This document shows positions 43,048 through 54,312 of a DNA stretch of 64,000 nucleotides, piece by piece. The notes under the pieces are model-generated. The model saw only the letters and a program-made list of their open reading frames with translations, did no database searches and was not told where the DNA came from. The position numbers and the translations under genes are program-made. The DNA is from Geobacteraceae bacterium. GTDB taxonomy: Bacteria > Desulfobacterota > Desulfuromonadia > Geobacterales > Pseudopelobacteraceae. The stretch's first letter is position 1; each line of letters opens with the position of its first letter. The DNA lies in the NCBI GenBank assembly GCA_027404165.1, contig DAHZCG010000009.1, positions 1 to 64,000 of the forward strand. Reading direction: 5' to 3'.

Positions 43048-43170
43048 CTTTCCCGCTCCTTTGAGAAAATGCTGTTACCATAGATTTTTGTTGCACTAAA
43101 AAATTATAAAAACTAGCATGTAGCTTTGAAGATGTCCAGCTAGAATTTGATCCAGGGGGTCAGCAGATCT

Positions 43171-43539
43171 ATGCATCGAGACTCGTTAACCATTGCTGCA
43201 ATACGTACTGCAGTACTTTTATTCGTTATCACCATCTTCTTGTCGTCTTGCGCCACAATCTACTTTGAAAGAGATGGTAAAGAGTTGCCTCCTATTCTGG
43301 CTCAGGATGAAATAATTCGTCCTTATGTAACACTAGGGAGAATACAGACCACCGCAGATATGAGCTTTGCCACTGTACCGAATTTGCAGGAATGGGGGTT
43401 TCGTACACTTCGTGAGGAGGCCTCCAAGATGGGAGCAGATGCCGTCATGCTACCTGAGGTCACATCATACCCAACAACCTATTTGTTCTTTCCCGGTAAC
43501 GAATACCGTGCAACCGGTATGGCCATCAAGTTCAAATAG
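43171..43539 (+). CDS. Small lipoprotein of unknown function
   Basis: A 122-residue lipoprotein with lipobox LSSC (FLSSCATIYF). After the Cys, IIRPYVTLGRIQT leads into a compact domain, and REEASKMGADAVMLPEVTS resembles the GADAV motif of YbjQ/RcsF-like folds. I cannot name the family. The in-frame TTG at 43147 has no signal, whereas ATG 43171 has AGGGGG upstream. It precedes the tRNA-Cys gene but has its own strand and stop; its role in the cell envelope is inferred from the lipobox only. Confidence 0.65.
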   Translation: MHRDSLTIAAIRTAVLLFVITIFLSSCATIYFERDGKELPPILAQDEIIRPYVTLGRIQTTADMSFATVPNLQEWGFRTLREEASKMGADAVMLPEVTSYPTTYLFFPGNEYRATGMAIKFK

Positions 43540-43542
43540 AGA

Positions 43543-43572
43543 TTGACAACATGGGGGTTAATTCTATATAAA
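43543..43572 (+). promoter_or_regulatory. tRNA-Cys promoter
   Basis: TTGACA (43543-43548) and TATATA (43565-43570, 16-base spacer) lie about 20 bp ahead of the tRNA. Confidence 0.65.
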
Positions 43573-43589
43573 TACCTTTCGCCATATAC

Positions 43590-43664
<75 letters not shown>

Positions 43665-43672
43665 ATTAATAC

Positions 43673-43706
43673 AAGGACTTAGGAGATTTCTCTTAAGTCC
43701 TTTTTC
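43673..43706 (+). terminator. tRNA-Cys terminator
   Basis: AAGGACTTA (43673-43681) pairs with TAAGTCCTT (43694-43702), extended by inner GGAGA/TCTC, followed by T residues. Confidence 0.8.
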
Positions 43707-43820
43707 TTTGTCTGACGCAGATATTGAACGCAGATACTAAACAGACCTCGTGCCTTAGGTTTGTGCAGTAGCTATCGCGATCAGGGTACCACTTGTCCTG
43801 TTGATTTCAATTTTAAACAC

Positions 43821-43854
43821 AAAAAAGGAGCTACAGCGTAAACTGTAACTCCTT
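43821..43854 (-). terminator. tRNA-Pro terminator
   Basis: Minus strand: AAGGAGTTACAG pairs with CTGTAGCTCCTT around TTTACG (one G-T pair), then TTTT. Confidence 0.8.
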
Positions 43855-43862
43855 GTAATGTC

Positions 43863-43939
43863 TGGTCGGGGAGACAAGATTCGAACTTGCGACCCCCTGC
43901 TCCCAAGGCAGGTGCGCTCCCAGACTGCGCTACTCCCCG
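43863..43939 (-). tRNA. tRNA-Pro (TGG)
   Basis: The 77-nt minus-strand cloverleaf has acceptor stem CGGGGAG/CTCCCCG, discriminator A and encoded CCA. The anticodon stem-loop CTGCCTTGGGAGCAG carries TGG, and the T-arm has AGTTCGAATCT. It converges with tRNA-Cys. Confidence 0.95.
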
Positions 43940-44006
43940 ACGAAAGATAAATTATGTACCATGGTTCATGTGCTTTAGCAACAAGTAAGTTGCTTTGATG
44001 CAAAAA

Positions 44007-44789
44007 TTAATCCTGATCCGGTATAACAAGTGCTGTCCTGCCAAGCTTCCCAGCCAGTTGCCTGGCTGCTTCCTGTTCCAGCTTTTTACCTACACGTACG
44101 CGATACCAGGTACCTTTATCGCCCTGTTTTGATTCCACGACAAACACGTTGTAACCTCTGCCAGCCAGCCTTTTTCTCTGTATCTCTGCATCGGACTTGA
44201 GAGGGTAAGAAGCAACCTGGACGGTAAATGTATTATTATCGGAGTGATTTGATGCTGCGTTATCCGCACTTGAAGATTTATCAGCAGTTTGTTTTGTAGA
44301 ATCGGAAGGACGTGACCTATTCAGATTAGCTGGAATTGGGGCTTGAAGCGGTTGTTTAGGGCGGCCTTCTTTAGCATTGATGCCCGAACCGAGTACATTG
44401 TCTTTCTGTCCGCCGGGAAGGGTCTTGTAGAAACTGAGTGGAGGTTCAGCAGTGACCCCGCCTGGAGTTGCTGGTGTCTGTTGAGTTGTTGTTGAACCCG
44501 GCTGTGGCTGAGTAGCAGCCGCGGGCAAAGCGGGTTGCATCGGTTTTGGTATCAACGTTGGTTCTTTAAGGGGAGAACTCTCCAGGCTGTTCTGTTCGGT
44601 TGCAGCCTGAAACGATTTTTTAGCCGATTTTTGCGACATGAACCAACCGGTGCCAAAACCGGCAACAAAGGTAATTAGACCTGTAACAACAAGTACGATG
44701 GTAAAATAACCCGTCGATTCTTTACGGGGCCTGCCGGCACCTTGTGGAGTGACATAGGCTTTTTTGGGTTCACTGTAATCGATCCGCAT
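44007..44789 (-). CDS. SPOR-domain membrane protein
   Basis: A 260-residue inner-membrane protein. The cytoplasmic N-terminus is about 28 residues long, with one span near 29-50 (TIVLVVTGLITFVAGFGTGW). A long low-complexity Pro/Gln/Thr linker (about 60-180) follows. A C-terminal SPOR domain (about 187-258: FTVQVASYPLKSDAEIQRKRL, then GTWYRVRVGKKLEQEAARQLAGKL) binds glycan strands lacking stem peptides at the division site. It begins 11 bp after argS in the same direction, so the two are probably co-transcribed. SPOR proteins next to argS are common in proteobacteria. Confidence 0.9.
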   Translation of the reverse strand: MRIDYSEPKKAYVTPQGAGRPRKESTGYFTIVLVVTGLITFVAGFGTGWFMSQKSAKKSFQAATEQNSLESSPLKEPTLIPKPMQPALPAAATQPQPGSTTTQQTPATPGGVTAEPPLSFYKTLPGGQKDNVLGSGINAKEGRPKQPLQAPIPANLNRSRPSDSTKQTADKSSSADNAASNHSDNNTFTVQVASYPLKSDAEIQRKRLAGRGYNVFVVESKQGDKGTWYRVRVGKKLEQEAARQLAGKLGRTALVIPDQD

Positions 44790-44800
44790 GGGATACTCCG

Positions 44801-46492
44801 TTACATCCGTTCAGGTGCCGATATGCCCAGTATGGTTAAGGCATTTTTCAGGGTTTGAGCGGTACGCTTGAGTAGATACAAGCGAGCCGTCGTCAATGCC
44901 GAATCCTCGCTGATCACTCGGTTTTTGTTATAGAAGCTGTGGAAACAACAGGCCAGCTCAGTCAGATAGTAGGTCAGGCGATGCGGTTCAAAATGCAGCG
45001 CGCTGTCATCAACTGTATCGGGCAGAGCGGCCAGTAGCTTGATCAATTGCAGCTCCTCGGGCGTGTTCAGAATGGCAATATCAGACAGTGAGGGCTGAAG
45101 CGGCGCCATAAACCCTTTTTCGCCGGCGTTCTCGAAAATGCTGCAGATACGGGCGTGGGCATACTGGACATAGTATACCGGATTATCAGGCGACTGTTCT
45201 TTGGCCAGTTCGATATCAAAGACAAGTTGAGAATCCGGTTTTCGCATGATGAAGAAAAATCGGGTGGCGTCACGCCCAACTTCATCGATCAGGTCCCGCA
45301 ATGTAACATAACTGCCGGCCCGCTTGGATATTTTGACCTCTTCGCCACCGCGCATGACCGTTACCATCTGATGCAGCACATACTCTGGCCAACCTTGAGG
45401 TATTCCGCAGTTCAGGGCCTGCAGACCAGCTCTTACCCGAGTAATGGTACTGTGGTGGTCCGAACCCTGTTCATTCACAACTCGGGTGAAGCCCCGCTCC
45501 CATTTGTTGCGGTGATAGGCAATATCAGGCACAAAATAGGTATATGCTCCGTCACTTTTGCGCATGACACGGTCCTTGTCATCGCCGAAAGTCGTAGTGC
45601 GCAGCCACAAGGCACCATCCTGCTCATAGGTGTGGCCATTGGCACCGAGCTGTTTTACAACCGCTTCAACATTGCCGTTCTCGTACAGACTGGATTCAAG
45701 CGTAAAAACATCGAAATGCACATCAAAAGCCTTGAGATCCAAGTCCTGTTCGCGGCGCAGATATGCCACGGCAAATTCCCGTATGGCATCCAGGTTGTTC
45801 GGGTCACCAAGCGCCAGCACATGCCGGTCATCTGAATCCACGGTTTCTTTGGCGAGGTAAGAGCTGGACACATCTTTGATGTACTCGCCCTGATAGCCAT
45901 CAACCGGCCAACGCTCGTCGTCCGGCTCGATACCTAGGCAGCGGGCCTGCACCGAAAGGGCCAAGTTGGTGATCTGCTGTCCCGCGTCGTTGTAGTAGAA
46001 CTCGCGCGTCACGTCCCAGCCGCTTGCACCCAACAGACGGCAGATCGTATCGCCAATAGCAGCTCCGCGTCCATGCCCGATATGCAGAGGACCGGTGGGG
46101 TTAGCGCTGACGAATTCAACCTGTACTTTTTGGCAAGCGCCGGTTGCAGTACGCCCGAAAGCACCACCCTGCGTCTCAATCTCAAGCAGAGCCTGGTGCC
46201 ATGCGGACGGGGCAACAAAGAAATTTATGAAGCCCGGGCCGGCGATTTCGCAGGTGGATAGCAGGCCATTGCCATTGCCGATATGCCTGATGATAATCTC
46301 GGCGACTTGACGGGGTGCTTTGCGCTCAGCCTTGGCAGCCTGCATGGCGATATTGCAGGAGAAGTCACCATGATCTGGGTTGACTGGGGTACCGACAATG
46401 ACAGCAGGAAAGGGTGAGGCAACGAGTTCTTCTGCGGCTGCAGCGGCAAGTAAAGCGGTTTCAACGAGGGCGGCTATTCTCTGACGCATCAT
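44801..46492 (-). CDS. argS: Arginyl-tRNA synthetase
   Basis: A 563-residue class Ia synthetase charging tRNA-Arg. The HIGH motif is in [15 protein letters not shown] (about 125-139). A KMSKS-like motif is [21 protein letters not shown]. The C-terminal anticodon-binding domain (about 440-563) ends with [18 protein letters not shown]. The start has tandem ATG (46492, 46489) and a distant AAGGA. It is followed by the SPOR gene. A normal length and intact motifs make it the functional housekeeping copy. Confidence 0.96.
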   Translation of the reverse strand: MMRQRIAALVETALLAAAAAEELVASPFPAVIVGTPVNPDHGDFSCNIAMQAAKAERKAPRQVAEIIIRHIGNGNGLLSTCEIAGPGFINFFVAPSAWHQALLEIETQGGAFGRTATGACQKVQVEFVSANPTGPLHIGHGRGAAIGDTICRLLGASGWDVTREFYYNDAGQQITNLALSVQARCLGIEPDDERWPVDGYQGEYIKDVSSSYLAKETVDSDDRHVLALGDPNNLDAIREFAVAYLRREQDLDLKAFDVHFDVFTLESSLYENGNVEAVVKQLGANGHTYEQDGALWLRTTTFGDDKDRVMRKSDGAYTYFVPDIAYHRNKWERGFTRVVNEQGSDHHSTITRVRAGLQALNCGIPQGWPEYVLHQMVTVMRGGEEVKISKRAGSYVTLRDLIDEVGRDATRFFFIMRKPDSQLVFDIELAKEQSPDNPVYYVQYAHARICSIFENAGEKGFMAPLQPSLSDIAILNTPEELQLIKLLAALPDTVDDSALHFEPHRLTYYLTELACCFHSFYNKNRVISEDSALTTARLYLLKRTAQTLKNALTILGISAPERM

Positions 46493-46699
46493 ATTAATCA
46501 GTATTCCTTAGTAACTTCATATAATGTACTTTTCCTGTTTACCAGGGCTACATTCTGACGATTATCGGTATCCTCGCCGGTGTCTCTAATGCTGACAGAC
46601 GGGATAAACACGGGCAACGCGCCCTACTGTCGCTGGCGTAACAGCGCTTGCTACAGTTTCACACCAGACACTGACGGCTCAATTGTGTGGTGACATGGG

Positions 46700-47002
46700 C
46701 TACTTATCCTGTTTCTTTTCCTGGGGAAACTGATAAATGACCTCGTTGCTGCGAACCAGACCAAAGTCTTTACGGGCAATACTTTCAAGGTAGCGGCGGT
46801 CGGTTTTCAACGCGACGATTTCCAACTTCAGCTTTTCATTTTCAGCTTTTGTATCTGACAGGCGGGCATTAATTCTGCCCATATCATGCCTCAACTCGTA
46901 GATACGCAACAGACCTTTGTCACCGAACACAGTGAAAAACAAGATGAAGGCTATACACCCAGCCGGAATAACATACATCCTTTTCTGGAAAGGTAATTTC
47001 AC
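46700..47002 (-). CDS. ftsB: Septum formation initiator FtsB/DivIC
   Basis: A 100-residue bitopic protein of the division machinery that links FtsL and FtsQ. A short cytoplasmic N-terminus (LPFQKRM) is followed by one span (about 10-27, IPAGCIAFILFFTVFG). A periplasmic coiled coil (about 35-75: RINARLSDTKAENEKLKLEIVALKTDRRYLESIAR) comes next, and a short tail (FGLVRSNEVIYQFPQ) with the conserved GLVxxxExxYxF pattern. GTG 47002 with AAGGGG upstream is the start, four bases after the uxs stop, so it is co-translated with it. Confidence 0.88.
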   Translation of the reverse strand: MKLPFQKRMYVIPAGCIAFILFFTVFGDKGLLRIYELRHDMGRINARLSDTKAENEKLKLEIVALKTDRRYLESIARKDFGLVRSNEVIYQFPQEKKQDK

Positions 47003-47006
47003 GTGT

Positions 47007-47945
47007 TTACCCCTTGGCGAGGCGGTCAGTAAAATACTTGGCAGTACTCCGGAGGCCGTTTTCCAGATCAATAGCAGGCTTCCACCCCAGCTTCTGAGTT
47101 GCCAGCGTGATGTCGGGACGACGTTGTTTCGGATCGTCCTGCGGCAACGGATTGTAAATAATTCCAGATTTCGATCCGGTTATTGTAATTATTTTTTCGG
47201 CAAACTCAAGTATTGTGTTTTCCACCGGGTTGCCCAAATTAACCGGCCCGATAAAGGTCTGGTCATTCTCCATCATCCTGATCATTCCTTCCACCAAGTC
47301 GGAGACAAAACAGAAAGAACGTGTCTGCGAGCCGTCCCCGTAAACGGTGATATCCTGATTGTGCAAAGCCTGCAGGATGAAGTTGGAAACCACCCGACCG
47401 TCATTTTCTGCCATGCGCGGACCATAGGTATTGAAGATGCGAATGATGCGGATATCAACTTGATTCTGACGATGGTAGTCCATCATCAGAGTCTCGGCCA
47501 CCCGCTTGCCTTCATCATAGCAGCTGCGGATGCCGATCGAGTTGACGTTGCCCCAGTAATCTTCTTTTTGGGGATGAACCTGAGGGTCGCCATAAACCTC
47601 CGAGGTTGAAGCCTGCAGGATACGGGCTTTAACACGCTTGGCCATACCCAGCATGTTTATGGTGCCCATCACACTGGTCTTGACGGTCTTGACCGGGTTG
47701 TACTGGTAGTGCACCGGCGAGGCCGGACAGGCCAGATTGTAGATGCGATCAACCTCCAGCAGAATCGGCTCGACGATGTCGTGACGGATGACCTCGAAGC
47801 GGTGATTGTCCATCAGATGGATAATATTGTCCTTGCTGCCGGTGAAGAAGTTGTCGAGGCAGATAACATCGTGACCTTCATGCAACAAGCGTTCGCACAG
47901 ATGCGATCCGATGAAGCCGGCACCACCGGTAACCAGAATGCGCAT
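47007..47945 (-). CDS. uxs: UDP-glucuronate decarboxylase (UDP-xylose synthase)
   Basis: A 312-residue short-chain dehydrogenase that converts UDP-glucuronate to UDP-xylose for surface polysaccharide. The Rossmann motif is [10 protein letters not shown] at 7-16. The active-site triad and family signature are in [20 protein letters not shown] and [15 protein letters not shown] (the Tyr-x3-Lys). [11 protein letters not shown] follows. ugd sits directly upstream (one base gap) and supplies the UDP-glucuronate substrate, so the two make a two-step route. ftsB follows four bases later. Confidence 0.95.
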   Translation of the reverse strand: MRILVTGGAGFIGSHLCERLLHEGHDVICLDNFFTGSKDNIIHLMDNHRFEVIRHDIVEPILLEVDRIYNLACPASPVHYQYNPVKTVKTSVMGTINMLGMAKRVKARILQASTSEVYGDPQVHPQKEDYWGNVNSIGIRSCYDEGKRVAETLMMDYHRQNQVDIRIIRIFNTYGPRMAENDGRVVSNFILQALHNQDITVYGDGSQTRSFCFVSDLVEGMIRMMENDQTFIGPVNLGNPVENTILEFAEKIITITGSKSGIIYNPLPQDDPKQRRPDITLATQKLGWKPAIDLENGLRSTAKYFTDRLAKG

Positions 47946-47946
47946 A

Positions 47947-49305
47947 CTATTTTACCCCTTCGCAGACACTACCACCGCAACGTCCCAGCGGGATGTAGCG
48001 AAAGCCCGCTGTTGCCATGCGATCCGGCTTGTACAGGTTGCGGCCATCCACGATCAGTGGATTTTTCATGGCTGACTTGATACGCTCGAAATCGGGGTTA
48101 CGGTACTCGCTCCAATCGGTGATGACCACCAGGGCATCGGCATTGTCCAGGATATCATACTGGTTGTGGCTATACGCGATGCGGTCGCCAAATACTTTTT
48201 TGGCCTCTTCAATGGCTTCGGGATCGTGGGCGCGGACGGTGGCGCCTGCCGCCAGCAGCCGTTCGATGATGGTGATGGCTGGGGCTTCACGCATATCGTC
48301 GGTACGCGGTTTGAAGGAGAGCCCCCAGCAGGCGATCGTATGTCCGGCAAGCGGCGGTTCCGTACCCGGAGAACCGAGCGCTTTGACAAGTTTATCGGCC
48401 AGGACCTCTTTCTGGAGCTCGTTGACATCTTCGACCGCTTTGAGCAGCAGAAAATTGTAGTTGGATTCCTCCGCTGTCTTTATCAGGGCCTTGACATCCT
48501 TGGGAAAGCAGGAACCTCCGTAGCCGGGGCCGGGAAAGAGAAAGTCATAACCGATGCGGGAATCAGAGCCGATGCCTTCGCGCACGGCTGCCACGTCGGC
48601 ACCCATACGCTCGCACAATCCGGCAATCTGGTTCATGAAAGAGATGCGTGTGGCCAGCATGGCATTGGCGGCGTACTTGGTCATCTCGGCACTGCGGATG
48701 TCCATGACAATCATGCGGTTTTGTTTGCGCATGAAGGGATCGTACAGCTCCTTCATAATCTCGGCGGTACGTACGTTATCGGTACCGATTACAACGCGGT
48801 CGGGTTTCATAAAATCATCAATGGCCGCGCCTTCCTTGAGAAATTCCGGGTTGGACACCACATCGAATTCCAGGCTAACGCCACGCAGGTCAAGTTCCTG
48901 CTGTACGGCGGCCCGGACCTTGTCGGCAGTGCCGACCGGAACAGTTGATTTATCGACGATGATTTTGTAACCAGTCATGGTACGACCGATCTCGCGGGCA
49001 ACTCCAAGCACATATTTCAGATCTGCGGAACCATCCTCGCCAGGCGGGGTACCAACGGCGATAAAGCTGACCAGCGAGGACTGCACGGCAGAAACGGTAT
49101 CGGTTGTAAATGCAAGACGCCCCTCGGCCTGGTTACGCAGTACCATCTCTTTCAGGCCCGGCTCATAAATCGGGATGATGCCCTGTTTAAGACCTTCGAT
49201 CCTGTTTTCATTGATGTCGACGGTAATGACACTGTTGCCGCTTTCGGCAAAACAGGCGGCTGCTACCAGTCCAACGTATCCGGCACCAAAGATACAGATT
49301 TTCAT
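47947..49305 (-). CDS. ugd: UDP-glucose 6-dehydrogenase
   Basis: A 452-residue NAD-dependent enzyme that oxidises UDP-glucose twice to UDP-glucuronate. The N-terminal Rossmann fold has [19 protein letters not shown]. The catalytic Cys lies in [16 protein letters not shown] (about residue 260). The third domain has [16 protein letters not shown]. It forms an operon with uxs, and the pair gives UDP-xylose. Strong similarity to other ugd proteins is evident throughout. Confidence 0.96.
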   Translation of the reverse strand: MKICIFGAGYVGLVAAACFAESGNSVITVDINENRIEGLKQGIIPIYEPGLKEMVLRNQAEGRLAFTTDTVSAVQSSLVSFIAVGTPPGEDGSADLKYVLGVAREIGRTMTGYKIIVDKSTVPVGTADKVRAAVQQELDLRGVSLEFDVVSNPEFLKEGAAIDDFMKPDRVVIGTDNVRTAEIMKELYDPFMRKQNRMIVMDIRSAEMTKYAANAMLATRISFMNQIAGLCERMGADVAAVREGIGSDSRIGYDFLFPGPGYGGSCFPKDVKALIKTAEESNYNFLLLKAVEDVNELQKEVLADKLVKALGSPGTEPPLAGHTIACWGLSFKPRTDDMREAPAITIIERLLAAGATVRAHDPEAIEEAKKVFGDRIAYSHNQYDILDNADALVVITDWSEYRNPDFERIKSAMKNPLIVDGRNLYKPDRMATAGFRYIPLGRCGGSVCEGVK

Positions 49306-49373
49306 TCAGACACTCCCAAGGCTGGAATAATGGTACTACATAGCACATTATCCACCTGTAATTCCAGCACTAT

Positions 49374-50219
49374 TTATTCGTTTCCCACGCCATTTGTAAG
49401 CCGTAACGCTTCAGCGTAGGCCTCACTCCTTGAAGTACCTGTAATTAAAGACGCTTTTTTTGCGGCATCCTTAACAGAAAGCCCTTCCTCGTCCAGCAAA
49501 CGTCGCAGCAAGCCGTCAAGTGGTTCAGCAACAGCCCGAGCAAGCTCTCCCGGAGCAATCAGAATCACCACCTCACCCCGCACCCTGCCCTGATCAATAG
49601 CCGCAGCAATAACTTCGGAGGCAGTCCCCCGAATGAATTCCTCGTAGATCTTGGTTAACTCGCGAGCCACCACAACCTGACGTTCTCCCATAACCTGGCG
49701 GATATCGCGCAAGGTATCCGCCAGCCTATGAGGAGCCTCGTACAGCAGCAGCGTTCCGGGTAACGCACTCAATTCAGTCAGAAAGGAGCAGCGTTTGCCT
49801 TGCCGGGAGGGAGGGAAACCGGCAAAGGTAAAGCTGTCACTGGGCATTCCCGAACCGGCAAGGGCGGCAATTGCCGCACAGGCACCCGGTATCGGGATAA
49901 CAGTGATGCCAGCTGCCACGGCATCACGCACCAGATTGTAGCCTGGGTCTGAGATACAGGGTGTACCGGCATCAGAGATCAGCGCCACGTTTTTGCCCTG
50001 CCGCAGGGCATTCAGGATGCGCTCGCCCTTGAACTGCTGGTTGTGGTCAAAATATGAGGTCAGCGATTTTGAGATATTGAAGTGATTGAGCAATTTCAGC
50101 GAATGACGGGTATCCTCGGCCGCGATCAGATCCACTTCAGTCAGGATGCGGACAGCCCGGTAGGTCATGTCTTCCAGGTTACCGATGGGGGTGGCAACTA
50201 TGTAGAGGGTGCCGCTCAT
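49374..50219 (-). CDS. rsmI: 16S rRNA 2'-O-ribose methyltransferase (C1402)
   Basis: A 281-residue tetrapyrrole-methylase-fold enzyme that methylates the ribose of C1402 in 16S rRNA. MSGTLYIVATPIGNLEDMTYRAV is the N-terminal signature. AEDTRHSLKLLNHF and ISDAGTPCISDPGYNLV are family blocks, and YEAPHRLADTLRDI follows. It begins where the amidase gene stops. The C-terminal part (about 230-281) is a short helical extension with KDAAKKASLITGTSRSEAY. Confidence 0.95.
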   Translation of the reverse strand: MSGTLYIVATPIGNLEDMTYRAVRILTEVDLIAAEDTRHSLKLLNHFNISKSLTSYFDHNQQFKGERILNALRQGKNVALISDAGTPCISDPGYNLVRDAVAAGITVIPIPGACAAIAALAGSGMPSDSFTFAGFPPSRQGKRCSFLTELSALPGTLLLYEAPHRLADTLRDIRQVMGERQVVVARELTKIYEEFIRGTASEVIAAAIDQGRVRGEVVILIAPGELARAVAEPLDGLLRRLLDEEGLSVKDAAKKASLITGTSRSEAYAEALRLTNGVGNE

Positions 50220-51479
50220 CTATTTCAGGCTGGAGATGTACCCGCGCACTCCATCCAGGATGCCCTCGGCGGTCATCTCCAGATAAGCCGGGTCTCTCAG
50301 ACGGGCCTCCTCCTGCGGATTGCTCACAAAGGCACTTTCCACCAGAATGCTGGGCATGGTGGCCCCCACCAGAACGTAAAAGGGGCCTTGCTTGACTCCC
50401 AGATTTTTAACATCAGCATGCTGCCTGCGGATTTTCTTGTGCAACGCCTTCTGCACCTCTTCCGCCAGGTGGGCCGAGTCATTCAGCTTGTAATTAGCCA
50501 TCAGGTCGAAAAGGATGGCCTGTAACACGCTCACCTTCTCCAGTGATGTGCCATTCTCTTTGGCCGCCAACTGAGCCGTCTTCTCGTTCTTGGCCAGATT
50601 GAGGTAATAGGTCTCAATGCCCGCGGCGTTGCGGTTGGCTGCGGCATTGGCGTGAACCGACAGGAACAGGTCGGCGTTGACCTTATTGGCAATAGCGGTG
50701 CGTTCCTCCAGTGGTATGAAAACATCGCTGGATCGGGTCATGACCACATCCAGTCCCAGCTGATCCTTGAGCAGATCCCGCAATTTGAGGGCAATGGCCA
50801 GCACCACATCTTTCTCCTGCAAGCCAGTGGGACCAATAGCTCCCGGATCATGTCCTCCGTGACCAGGATCGATCACGATCCTGCGGATTTTGGAGATAGC
50901 AGACCGTTGCATTGCTCTGGTTTTCTGCTCGACAACAGCGGGTGTCTGGTGTTTTGGTTCACCAGCCGTTTCCGGGGAACTTGTGAGGGATGGTTCCAGA
51001 CGGCTGATTTCAACGGGACGGTCTCCGCGTACATCGATAATCAGCCGGGTCGGCTCAGAAAGAGAAAACACCTTGAAATCCCTGACATTTTCTGTATCGA
51101 GCACCACACGCACTACGTCAGCCCTGTATTGCCCAACCCGTGCCCCTTTCAAAAGACCGTCACCGATCGTGATATTTCTGACATCTTTACCAAGCCTGGC
51201 ATGGTTAATGTCTACGTAGACCCTGCCGGGACCGCCTTTACCGAGTTGATGAGCCTCCCAGGTGACGTCCCGGTCCAGCTCCAGCGAGATACGGGTGTAG
51301 TCGGGGTTGGACCAGTGTTTCATCCCGCTCAATAGAGCTGGTGGGCGTAGAAAGGCCGAGGTCTGATCCGCAAAAACCGGCTTTTTTTTAACATTTCTCT
51401 TCTTTCCTGCCTGAGCAGACAGGGGGAGCAACAGACAGATAAGCAGCAAACAGGTTAGCATGCGAAGGGGGCGGGTCAT
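50220..51479 (-). CDS. amiC: AMIN-domain N-acetylmuramoyl-L-alanine amidase
   Basis: A 419-residue periplasmic cell-wall hydrolase that cleaves the bond between muramic acid and the stem peptide during cell separation. A signal peptide (about 1-25, ending AQA) is followed by an AMIN domain (about 55-150: YTRISLELDRDVTWEAHQLG). A linker comes next, then a zinc amidase_3 domain (about 200-415: IVIDPGHGGHDPGAIGPTGLQEKD, then the Glu-containing ILVESAFVSNPQEE). ATG 51479 with AAGGA upstream is preferred over earlier in-frame starts because it begins the signal peptide. Function as AmiC-type is inferred from domain order. Confidence 0.92.
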   Translation of the reverse strand: MTRPLRMLTCLLLICLLLPLSAQAGKKRNVKKKPVFADQTSAFLRPPALLSGMKHWSNPDYTRISLELDRDVTWEAHQLGKGGPGRVYVDINHARLGKDVRNITIGDGLLKGARVGQYRADVVRVVLDTENVRDFKVFSLSEPTRLIIDVRGDRPVEISRLEPSLTSSPETAGEPKHQTPAVVEQKTRAMQRSAISKIRRIVIDPGHGGHDPGAIGPTGLQEKDVVLAIALKLRDLLKDQLGLDVVMTRSSDVFIPLEERTAIANKVNADLFLSVHANAAANRNAAGIETYYLNLAKNEKTAQLAAKENGTSLEKVSVLQAILFDLMANYKLNDSAHLAEEVQKALHKKIRRQHADVKNLGVKQGPFYVLVGATMPSILVESAFVSNPQEEARLRDPAYLEMTAEGILDGVRGYISSLK

Positions 51480-51507
51480 GGGTTCCTTATGGCGTAACAT
51501 GTTACAG

Positions 51508-54120
51508 TCAGGCCATTTTTTTGAGTTCATCCAGCAAATTCAATGCTTCCAGTGGTGTCATAGCAGAAATGTTCAGTTTTTTCAAGCGTTGCCGCAACAG
51601 ATCCTCGCTGGTCTCAAAAAGGGAAAACTGGGATGGCGATTCACGCAGCGGCTGTTTGCGGCCTTTGGCCAGTCGTGGTGCACCTTCCTCGAATTCACCG
51701 CTTTCCAGATTGTGTAATATTTCCTTGGCACGCTCGATTACGTCGGCCGGCATGCCGGCCAAACGGGCGACCTGGATACCGTAGGAGTGAGAGGCGCCAC
51801 CGGGGATGATGGTGCGCAGGAAGATAACCTGGTCGTTCCATTCCCTGACCGCCACGGTAAAGTTTTTGATTCGCTCCCGCGTTGCCGATAGCTCGGTCAG
51901 CTCGTGGTAGTGGGTAGCAAACAGGGTCCGAGCCCGGCAGGTGGGGACGTCGTGAATGTATTCGGCCACGGCCCAGGCAATGGACACGCCGTCAAAGGTG
52001 GAGGTCCCCCGGCCGATCTCGTCCATGATGATCAGACTGCGGGGTGTGGCATTGCGCAGAATACTGGCCGCTTCCATCATCTCCAGCATGAAGGTGGATT
52101 GACCTCGGGCCAGGTTGTCTCCGGCGCCGACCCGGGTGAAGATACGGTCGACGATCCCGATCCGGGCCGTAGCAGCCGGGACGAAGCTGCCGACCTGGGA
52201 CATCAGGGTGATCAGGGCCACCTGACGCATATAGGTAGATTTACCGGCCATATTGGGGCCGGTGATCATCAGGAGCTGGTTATCGGCAGCATCCAGGAGG
52301 GTGTCGTTGGGGACAAAGCGCTCACCCAATTTCATGCCTTCGATGACCGGGTGGCGGCCGTCTGTTATCTCGATAATGTCCGATTCATCCACCATGGGTT
52401 TGCAGTAGTTGCGTTCATCAGCCACGATTGCCAGCGCAATGAGCACATCCAGGGAGGCCAGCCCGTCGGCGGTGCGACAGATGCGCTCGGAACGGGAGGC
52501 AACCTGCTCGCGGATACCCTGGAACAGGCTGTACTCGAGCTCGCAGATACGATCCTCGGCCCCCAGAACCTTTTCCTCGTAATTTTTCAGTTCTTCGGTG
52601 ATATACCGTTCGGCATTGGCCAGGGTCTGGCGGCGGACGTAATCGGCCGGAACGTTGGCCAGATTGCTTTTGGTGATCTCAATCGAGTAACCGAAGACCC
52701 GGTTGTATCGAATCTTGAGGGTAGAGATCCCGGTGCGGGCACGTTCCTGGGCCTCCAAGCGGGCGATGAACCCCTTGCCCTCGCTGCTGATAGCACGGAG
52801 TTCGTCCAACTCGGGGTTGTAACCAGGGGCGATGAGGCCCCCCTCGCGCAGCGAGAATGGCGGGGTTTCTACTACGCCGCGCCCGATCAGCTCGCGGATG
52901 TCGTCCAGCGGATCGATGGAGGTTGATAATCTTCGCAGCAGCGTACTTTGCAATGTCGTGAACTGCTCCAGTACGACCGGAAGCTGCTGCAGAGAGTCGT
53001 ACAGAGCCCGCAGATCGCGTCCGGAGGCCGAGGCCATGCCGATACGGCTGTTGAGCCGTTCCAGATCGGCGACCCCTCTCAGTTGTTCGATGAGCCTGTC
53101 GCGGACAGCGGCTGCTTCCAGAAACTCCTGCACCGCATCCAGGCGCTGGCGGATCGCTTCCAGGTCAACCAGTGGGTAGTTGAGCCACTGCTTCAGGCGG
53201 CGGGCCCCCATGGCGGTAGAGGTTTTATCCAGGCAACCCAGCAAGGAACCGGCCTTTCTGCCCTCGGCCATGGTGGCGGTAATCTCCAGATTGCGGCGAG
53301 TGGCCGGATCAAGGGCCAGATGCTCAGAGCGCTGGTAGACGCGGATATCCCGGATGTGCGGAATAGCAGACTTGCGGTTTTCCCGCAGATAGTACAGGGC
53401 GGCGCCAGCCGCCATCAGACCGGCCGGCATGCCGTCCAGCCCCAATGCCTCCGCTGAGGCTGCGCCGAACTGGCCGCAGAGCAGTGACGTAGCATAATCG
53501 CGCTCATAGACCCATGCGGGTGCGCGGGATACCATTCGTTCCGCCAGCAGCCCCCGCAACTCAACGGCCACATTATCCAGCTCCAGACCATCGCTCAGCA
53601 GTATCTCCCGCGGGCTGACACAGACAAGCTCCGCAGCAGCAGCCCCGCTGCCGGTCAGCTCGGTGACGCGGAATTCACCGGTGGAGAGGTCCAGCCAGGC
53701 TACGCCCCATTGTTCACCGGTTCCCTGGCAGATGGCCAGCAGGTAATTGTTTTCGTCCGGTAGCAGGCTCTCAGCCTCGATCAGCAGACCGGGGGTGATG
53801 ACCCTGACCACCTCGCGCCGCACGATGCCCTTGGCCTGCTTGGGGTCTTCGACCTGTTCACAGATGGCCACCTTGTGACCGGTCTCGATCAGTTTTGCTA
53901 TGTAGGGGGTGACGGAATGGTAGGGCACCCCGCAGAAGGGGATTTCATCGCCGCTCCCCTTGTTGCGGGAGGTGAGGGTGATATCGAGGATGCGTGAGGC
54001 CAACAGGGCATCGTCCAGAAACATTTCGTAAAAGTCGCCCATGCGGAAAAAGAGGATCGCATCGGGATAACCCGCTTTGATCTCCAGGTATTGGCGCATC
54101 ATGGGAGTCTGTTCAGCCAT
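51508..54120 (-). CDS. mutS: DNA mismatch repair protein MutS
   Basis: An 870-residue mismatch-recognition ATPase. The mismatch-contact motif is GDFYEMF near residue 30. The core domains carry [18 protein letters not shown] and [13 protein letters not shown]. The ATPase has Walker [19 protein letters not shown], the [12 protein letters not shown]alker B/signature block, and [11 protein letters not shown]. Length is normal for MutS1 and the C-terminal dimerisation helix is present. The start at 54120 is on its own; the amidase gene follows 28 bp after the stop. mutL is not in the window. Confidence 0.97.
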   Translation of the reverse strand: MAEQTPMMRQYLEIKAGYPDAILFFRMGDFYEMFLDDALLASRILDITLTSRNKGSGDEIPFCGVPYHSVTPYIAKLIETGHKVAICEQVEDPKQAKGIVRREVVRVITPGLLIEAESLLPDENNYLLAICQGTGEQWGVAWLDLSTGEFRVTELTGSGAAAAELVCVSPREILLSDGLELDNVAVELRGLLAERMVSRAPAWVYERDYATSLLCGQFGAASAEALGLDGMPAGLMAAGAALYYLRENRKSAIPHIRDIRVYQRSEHLALDPATRRNLEITATMAEGRKAGSLLGCLDKTSTAMGARRLKQWLNYPLVDLEAIRQRLDAVQEFLEAAAVRDRLIEQLRGVADLERLNSRIGMASASGRDLRALYDSLQQLPVVLEQFTTLQSTLLRRLSTSIDPLDDIRELIGRGVVETPPFSLREGGLIAPGYNPELDELRAISSEGKGFIARLEAQERARTGISTLKIRYNRVFGYSIEITKSNLANVPADYVRRQTLANAERYITEELKNYEEKVLGAEDRICELEYSLFQGIREQVASRSERICRTADGLASLDVLIALAIVADERNYCKPMVDESDIIEITDGRHPVIEGMKLGERFVPNDTLLDAADNQLLMITGPNMAGKSTYMRQVALITLMSQVGSFVPAATARIGIVDRIFTRVGAGDNLARGQSTFMLEMMEAASILRNATPRSLIIMDEIGRGTSTFDGVSIAWAVAEYIHDVPTCRARTLFATHYHELTELSATRERIKNFTVAVREWNDQVIFLRTIIPGGASHSYGIQVARLAGMPADVIERAKEILHNLESGEFEEGAPRLAKGRKQPLRESPSQFSLFETSEDLLRQRLKKLNISAMTPLEALNLLDELKKMA

Positions 54121-54312
54121 CGTGTGTGTACCTAGTCAGGGATAAATTTACTACGTGGTTGTAGCACAGGGATGCCAGCGTTTCAAGGTGTTGCGCGACA
54201 CCCCCCTTCGAACATAGCGCAGCTGCTTGTGAAATCAACAATCCATGATATTATGAATGATTCGCAATCCGCGCTGGTTGGAGCGTGGTCATAACACCCG
54301 ACAGGAACCGGC

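Noticed and set aside
43755..44003. 82-codon frame across tRNA-Pro
   Set aside because: It is the translation of the tRNA gene and its flanks.
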